Below are positions 61,310 through 64,000 of a stretch of DNA of 64,000 bases, one piece after another. Location of the stretch: NCBI GenBank assembly GCA_934635385.1, contig CAKTZI010000017.1, positions 1 to 64,000 of the forward strand, read 5' to 3'. The DNA comes from an uncultured Kiritimatiellota bacterium. Lineage in GTDB: Bacteria > Verrucomicrobiota > Kiritimatiellia > RFP12 > UBA1067. How positions within the stretch are numbered: position 1 is the stretch's first letter; each line of letters starts with the position of its first letter. The notes beneath the pieces were generated by a model. It was not told the DNA's origin and did not search any database. It saw nothing but the letters and a program-made list of their open reading frames with translations. A program made the translations under genes and the position numbers.

Positions 61310-62296
61310 TCAACAAGAGGTCAGCTCATCCCATCGTGCAAACGCCTCGCACACGGACTTCATCACGTGCCATGAAAGGACAGGCGGAATTGCATTGCCC
61401 AAGGCCTTGTACTGCGCGGCTTCACGCCCGATCAGCACATATGAGTCTGGGAACGACTGGATCCGAGCCACTTCGCGGGGCATGAAGCGGCGGTAGCGTC
61501 CGCCAATGCACAAGACCGGGTCGGTGCTGTTCAGGCTCACCTTGCAGAGATGCGCACTTACCGTGTTGCAGGGTTCGGTGAGCGACTGCGCCCGGCCCTT
61601 GTTCATTTCAGGTTTCGCCGCCCGCATACCCGCCACGGCTCTTTCGCTGAAATAGTATTTCGCGGCGACGTCCTCTTCTGGAAACACCACGTCTCCGAGT
61701 ACAGAGGCCTCGGAGACGGGCGCGGGCGGCCTGTACAAGTCCATCACAGAAGGATCGAGGAAGCCGACAATGAACACGCGCTCGCGTCGCTGCGGAACGC
61801 CGTAGAAGCGGGCATTGAGTAGCATGTGCGTCACTGAATAGCCGCACGCCCGGAGGGCTCTCATGATGATGGGGAATGCGCCCCCCTTATTCGCCGAAAG
61901 GATGCCCTTGACGTTCTCGCAAAGGAACCCCCTTGGCTGATGCGCCTTCAGAAACCGACAGACCTCCTCGAACAGCGCCCCCTTTTCGCTGTCCCTGATG
62001 CCCAGCCTCGGAGGATTCTGCGCGGAGATCGAAAAGCTTTGACACGGGAAACCCGCCGTCAGGAAGTCATATTCCGGAACGGAACTCGCGTCTACCTTTC
62101 GGATGTCAGTCCGGTCTATCTGTACGGGAAAGTTACGGTCAAACAAGTCGCATGCCGCCGGCTCGAAGTCGTTTGCGTAGACGAGCCGTGTCGGAAGGCG
62201 GGGATAGCTTCGTCCGCAAAAGGAGAATCCGCCTGCGGCGCCAAAGTCCGTTCCGCCACACCCGGCGAACAGCGAAGCCACTCTCAATGTGCGCAT
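61310..62296 (-). CDS. DNA C5-cytosine methyltransferase (second of two)
   Basis: 328 residues. All core motifs are present: I ASLFAGCGGTDFG, IV TAGFPCQSFS with the catalytic Cys, VI ENVKG, VIII QRRERVFIVG, IX RFMPREVARIQSFPDSY and X KALGNAIPP. The target-recognition region between VIII and IX is about 90 residues, on the short side. It overlaps the 3' end of the endonuclease gene by 13 bp, ensuring coupled expression. Its GC content is lower than the CAZyme genes, consistent with transfer of the whole locus. The recognition sequence is unknown. Confidence 0.93.
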   Translation of the reverse strand: MRTLRVASLFAGCGGTDFGAAGGFSFCGRSYPRLPTRLVYANDFEPAACDLFDRNFPVQIDRTDIRKVDASSVPEYDFLTAGFPCQSFSISAQNPPRLGIRDSEKGALFEEVCRFLKAHQPRGFLCENVKGILSANKGGAFPIIMRALRACGYSVTHMLLNARFYGVPQRRERVFIVGFLDPSVMDLYRPPAPVSEASVLGDVVFPEEDVAAKYYFSERAVAGMRAAKPEMNKGRAQSLTEPCNTVSAHLCKVSLNSTDPVLCIGGRYRRFMPREVARIQSFPDSYVLIGREAAQYKALGNAIPPVLSWHVMKSVCEAFARWDELTSC

Positions 62297-63702
62297 AGAA
62301 GTTCCACCTCCTCTCCGGCCTCTTCCGCAAAGCAGATGTCCATGCCATCTCGCGGCACGAACGAGATCAGGCCATCCCGCAGTTTCTGCGCCGGATCCCG
62401 AAGCACGAACAGCCTATAGCCGTCTCTCGATATCCGAAGACGGTAAATGCAATACCGCGAGCCGCTTGACTGTGCCGCTCGCCATTCATTTGGCGTGAGA
62501 TGGACCTGATTGAACAGCAGGGGCTTCTGGCTCTTGGTCGTCTTGACCTCTATCAGCCTGTCATGTTCCGTGTCCGCCTCAATGGACTTCACATCGTAGC
62601 CAACGGCCAAATGGGTTGGAATCCGCTTGATGAGGTGAACGAGGTCTGGGCGTCCCTCGCCTCCGACACGAAGACATTCATGTTGCCAGACAAGGTTCTC
62701 TCCAAAATCACCGACCTGTGAGGCTTCAACCTCGACCATCTCGCCGACATCGGGATTCGCAGAGCCGGATTCCGCGTCTGCGGCTTCAGCCTCCGCCCGA
62801 ACGACATCCGATTGCCTGCCCACGGCATCTCCCACTTCACGTCGAGTCTCACGTACCTTCTTGACATCCAGCTTCAGATCCTGATAGGCGCGATCCACAT
62901 GCGCGAACCAAAAAGGTTCAAGGTCACGAATCCGCTGCATTTCAGACGGGCGGACGGCTTCGTATTCATGGAAGAACACGTCAGATCTTGCGAACAGTTC
63001 AACGATATCCCTGTTCCTCTCGTCGATCACGAAGCGACCGTCGCTTTGCTCGACCAGGAGTTCCGCAAGAGCGCAATAGTCAAGGATGTCGCCGGCGTAG
63101 CGGACGACATCTCCGGCCAAATCATATGCGATGCCGTCCTGCCTGTTGCGCAAGATCCTCGCGGCAGTCTCGGCATAAGGCTCATGATCCCGTGTCACGC
63201 GCAGGTCGTTGAACGCACAATGACAGAACTCGCATTTGTCGATTGATCCGACATCCGTCTTGAGCAGCAAGTTAAAAAGCCATCGACAGGGACTGTACGA
63301 GATTCTGGCAGCGAGCATTTCGCCGATGGCTCTTGGCTTGAGACATCCCGAAGGATACTGAAATGAAAACACGAAGCCACGGAAGAATGCCGGAAGGTCG
63401 CTTGTGTCGGCAAGGTCAACGCTCAACTGTGTCGGAGACGAGCGGACATCACCCTCGACGTACATGGCGAACAGTGCGCCAATTTCTGTCCGCCAGTTCT
63501 CGATCGTCTTCTGCGCGACACTGGCATTGCCGCCGTACCTGCGGATGCCGCTTCTCAACCGGCTCTTGAATTCCTCGTTGTCCCGTGTCCCGATCTGCGC
63601 AATGCAGAACGCCACGTAGCCCAACACGTTCTCGACGTCGTTCTTGAAACGCGGACGTGGATGATGAAGGCGGAAATAGTATTCACTTGGAATGGTGTAC
63701 AT
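62284..63702 (-). CDS. Putative type II restriction endonuclease (DUF3883-like C-terminus)
   Basis: 472 residues, unannotated by obvious family except the C-terminal 130, which look like a DUF3883/PD-(D/E)xK fold. GYDVKSIEADTEHDRLIEVKTT supplies the Asp and the Glu-x-Lys, followed by VHLTPNEWRAAQ. In the middle a CEFCHC pair with a following RVTRDHE resembles a small zinc or HNH-like knuckle (about 157-175). The N-terminal half is helical. Its place between two C5 methyltransferase genes, overlapping both, is the main argument for a restriction function. No helicase or S subunit is present, so a type I or III system is excluded. Confidence 0.75.
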   Translation of the reverse strand: MYTIPSEYYFRLHHPRPRFKNDVENVLGYVAFCIAQIGTRDNEEFKSRLRSGIRRYGGNASVAQKTIENWRTEIGALFAMYVEGDVRSSPTQLSVDLADTSDLPAFFRGFVFSFQYPSGCLKPRAIGEMLAARISYSPCRWLFNLLLKTDVGSIDKCEFCHCAFNDLRVTRDHEPYAETAARILRNRQDGIAYDLAGDVVRYAGDILDYCALAELLVEQSDGRFVIDERNRDIVELFARSDVFFHEYEAVRPSEMQRIRDLEPFWFAHVDRAYQDLKLDVKKVRETRREVGDAVGRQSDVVRAEAEAADAESGSANPDVGEMVEVEASQVGDFGENLVWQHECLRVGGEGRPDLVHLIKRIPTHLAVGYDVKSIEADTEHDRLIEVKTTKSQKPLLFNQVHLTPNEWRAAQSSGSRYCIYRLRISRDGYRLFVLRDPAQKLRDGLISFVPRDGMDICFAEEAGEEVELLCAH

Positions 63703-64000
63703 CTGACAGAGCCTCCTTGAGCGACAAGCCTATCGCCATTGCCATGAGCGGGGGCACGGCATTACCGACTTGACGGAACTGCTGGGTCTTATTTCCCATG
63801 AACCGAAAGTTATCAGGAAAGGATTGAAGCCGTGCGCACTCCCGAACCGTGGGCACGCGGCACTCCCGGTAATGGAAGTGGTGACGATGCCCTGTGTCGA
63901 TCGTTGGCGCAGGCGCATCCTCAGGGAAGCGCGTCCAGGCGACGTGAAAGTTTCGGCTCGCGCGCAGTCCAGAAGGAAGCGACGTGTAGTTCTTTCCAGC
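63683..64000 (-). CDS. DNA C5-cytosine methyltransferase (first of two, 5' end outside window)
   Basis: Only the last 105 residues are in the window. They carry motif IX (RVPTVRECARLQSFPD, then NFRFMG) and motif X (QVGNAVPPLMAMAIG), enough to assign the family. The preceding APTIDTGHRHHFHYREC is part of the region leading into motif IX. It ends in TGA at 63683, overlapping the endonuclease start by 20 bp. It is distinct in sequence from the methyltransferase at 61310, suggesting the two modify different strands or cytosines of one site. Confidence 0.9.
   Translation of the reverse strand, partial: AGKNYTSLPSGLRASRNFHVAWTRFPEDAPAPTIDTGHRHHFHYRECRVPTVRECARLQSFPDNFRFMGNKTQQFRQVGNAVPPLMAMAIGLSLKEALSDVHHSK

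Noticed and set aside
61310..64000. BREX, DISARM or type I system
   Set aside because: No helicase, PglZ, phospholipase-D or specificity subunit is present. Only C5 methyltransferases and one nuclease-like protein are seen.
1..64000. tRNA, rRNA, replication origin, prophage genes
   Set aside because: No cloverleaf-like sequence ending in CCA, rRNA landmark, DnaA-box cluster or phage structural gene was recognised by reading. A covariance-model search would be needed to exclude small RNAs.

Overview
The window comes from a high-GC bacterium of the PVC superphylum, most likely a gut or rumen Kiritimatiellota/Lentisphaerota-type fermenter. The best marker is a 51-codon gene at 35032-35187 for the Chlamydiae/Verrucomicrobia-type small basic protein. 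The very high load of secreted glycan-active enzymes, LamG and BNR-repeat proteins fits this. The lineage call is inference. Nearly all genes lie on the minus strand. The many long plus-strand open frames are antisense shadows of them.

Layout by position. 1-1781: 5' part of a GH2 glycosidase. 1833-3149: AAA/DUF4143 ATPase. 3269-4644: a LamG gene fused out of frame to a BNR-protein remnant. 4687-8042: a sugar-acid module (YhcH-like lipoprotein, HpcH/HpaI aldolase, shortened SSS symporter) with a divergent AraC regulator. 8155-10155: a small conserved protein, a GH78 remnant, and a RAYT transposase with REP-like palindromes. 10156-33314: an exported polysaccharide block (CE7 esterase, BNR protein, LamG protein, GH78, tandem GH43, a 1492-residue LamG/GH/malectin protein, a Gly-rich beta-helix protein, a lipoprotein tyrosine phosphatase). 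33477-34808: a second DUF4143 ATPase. 35032-41131: conserved genes (small basic protein, PpiC, RecO, an unknown, a UxaE-like epimerase, a two-component pair). 41306-58261: a probable glycan operon headed by a GntR/LacI regulator, including GH16 and a CE7-GH26-SGNH fusion. 58377-61184: SGNH remnant and tandem esterase. 61310-64000: a type II restriction-modification locus with two C5-cytosine methyltransferases.

Four layers stand out beyond gene content. (1) Three genes for exported proteins carry pure G tracts of 14, 14 and 18 on the coding strand. In each, the start and the body of the gene are in different frames, and adding or removing a few G would join them. This is the signature of slipped-strand phase variation. 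Two of the three end in a short tail of the form G-x-LI[ILV]R, which is also found on a third large exported protein. (2) Several genes look cut: a symporter missing its middle, a LamG/BNR chimera, a short relative of the 1492-residue protein, an SGNH gene without its GDS block, and an FAD oxidoreductase with an in-frame amber codon. (3) Intergenic gaps hold palindromic MITE-like elements of at least three families, several abutting gene remnants. (4) Eight genes have a -10 box 6 to 9 bp before the ATG, implying leaderless mRNAs, and both DUF4143 ATPase genes have motifs upstream spaced exactly 33 bp.

No tRNA, rRNA, CRISPR array or replication origin was recognised. Homopolymer lengths, deletions and the amber codon could partly be assembly errors. 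This is stated where it matters.
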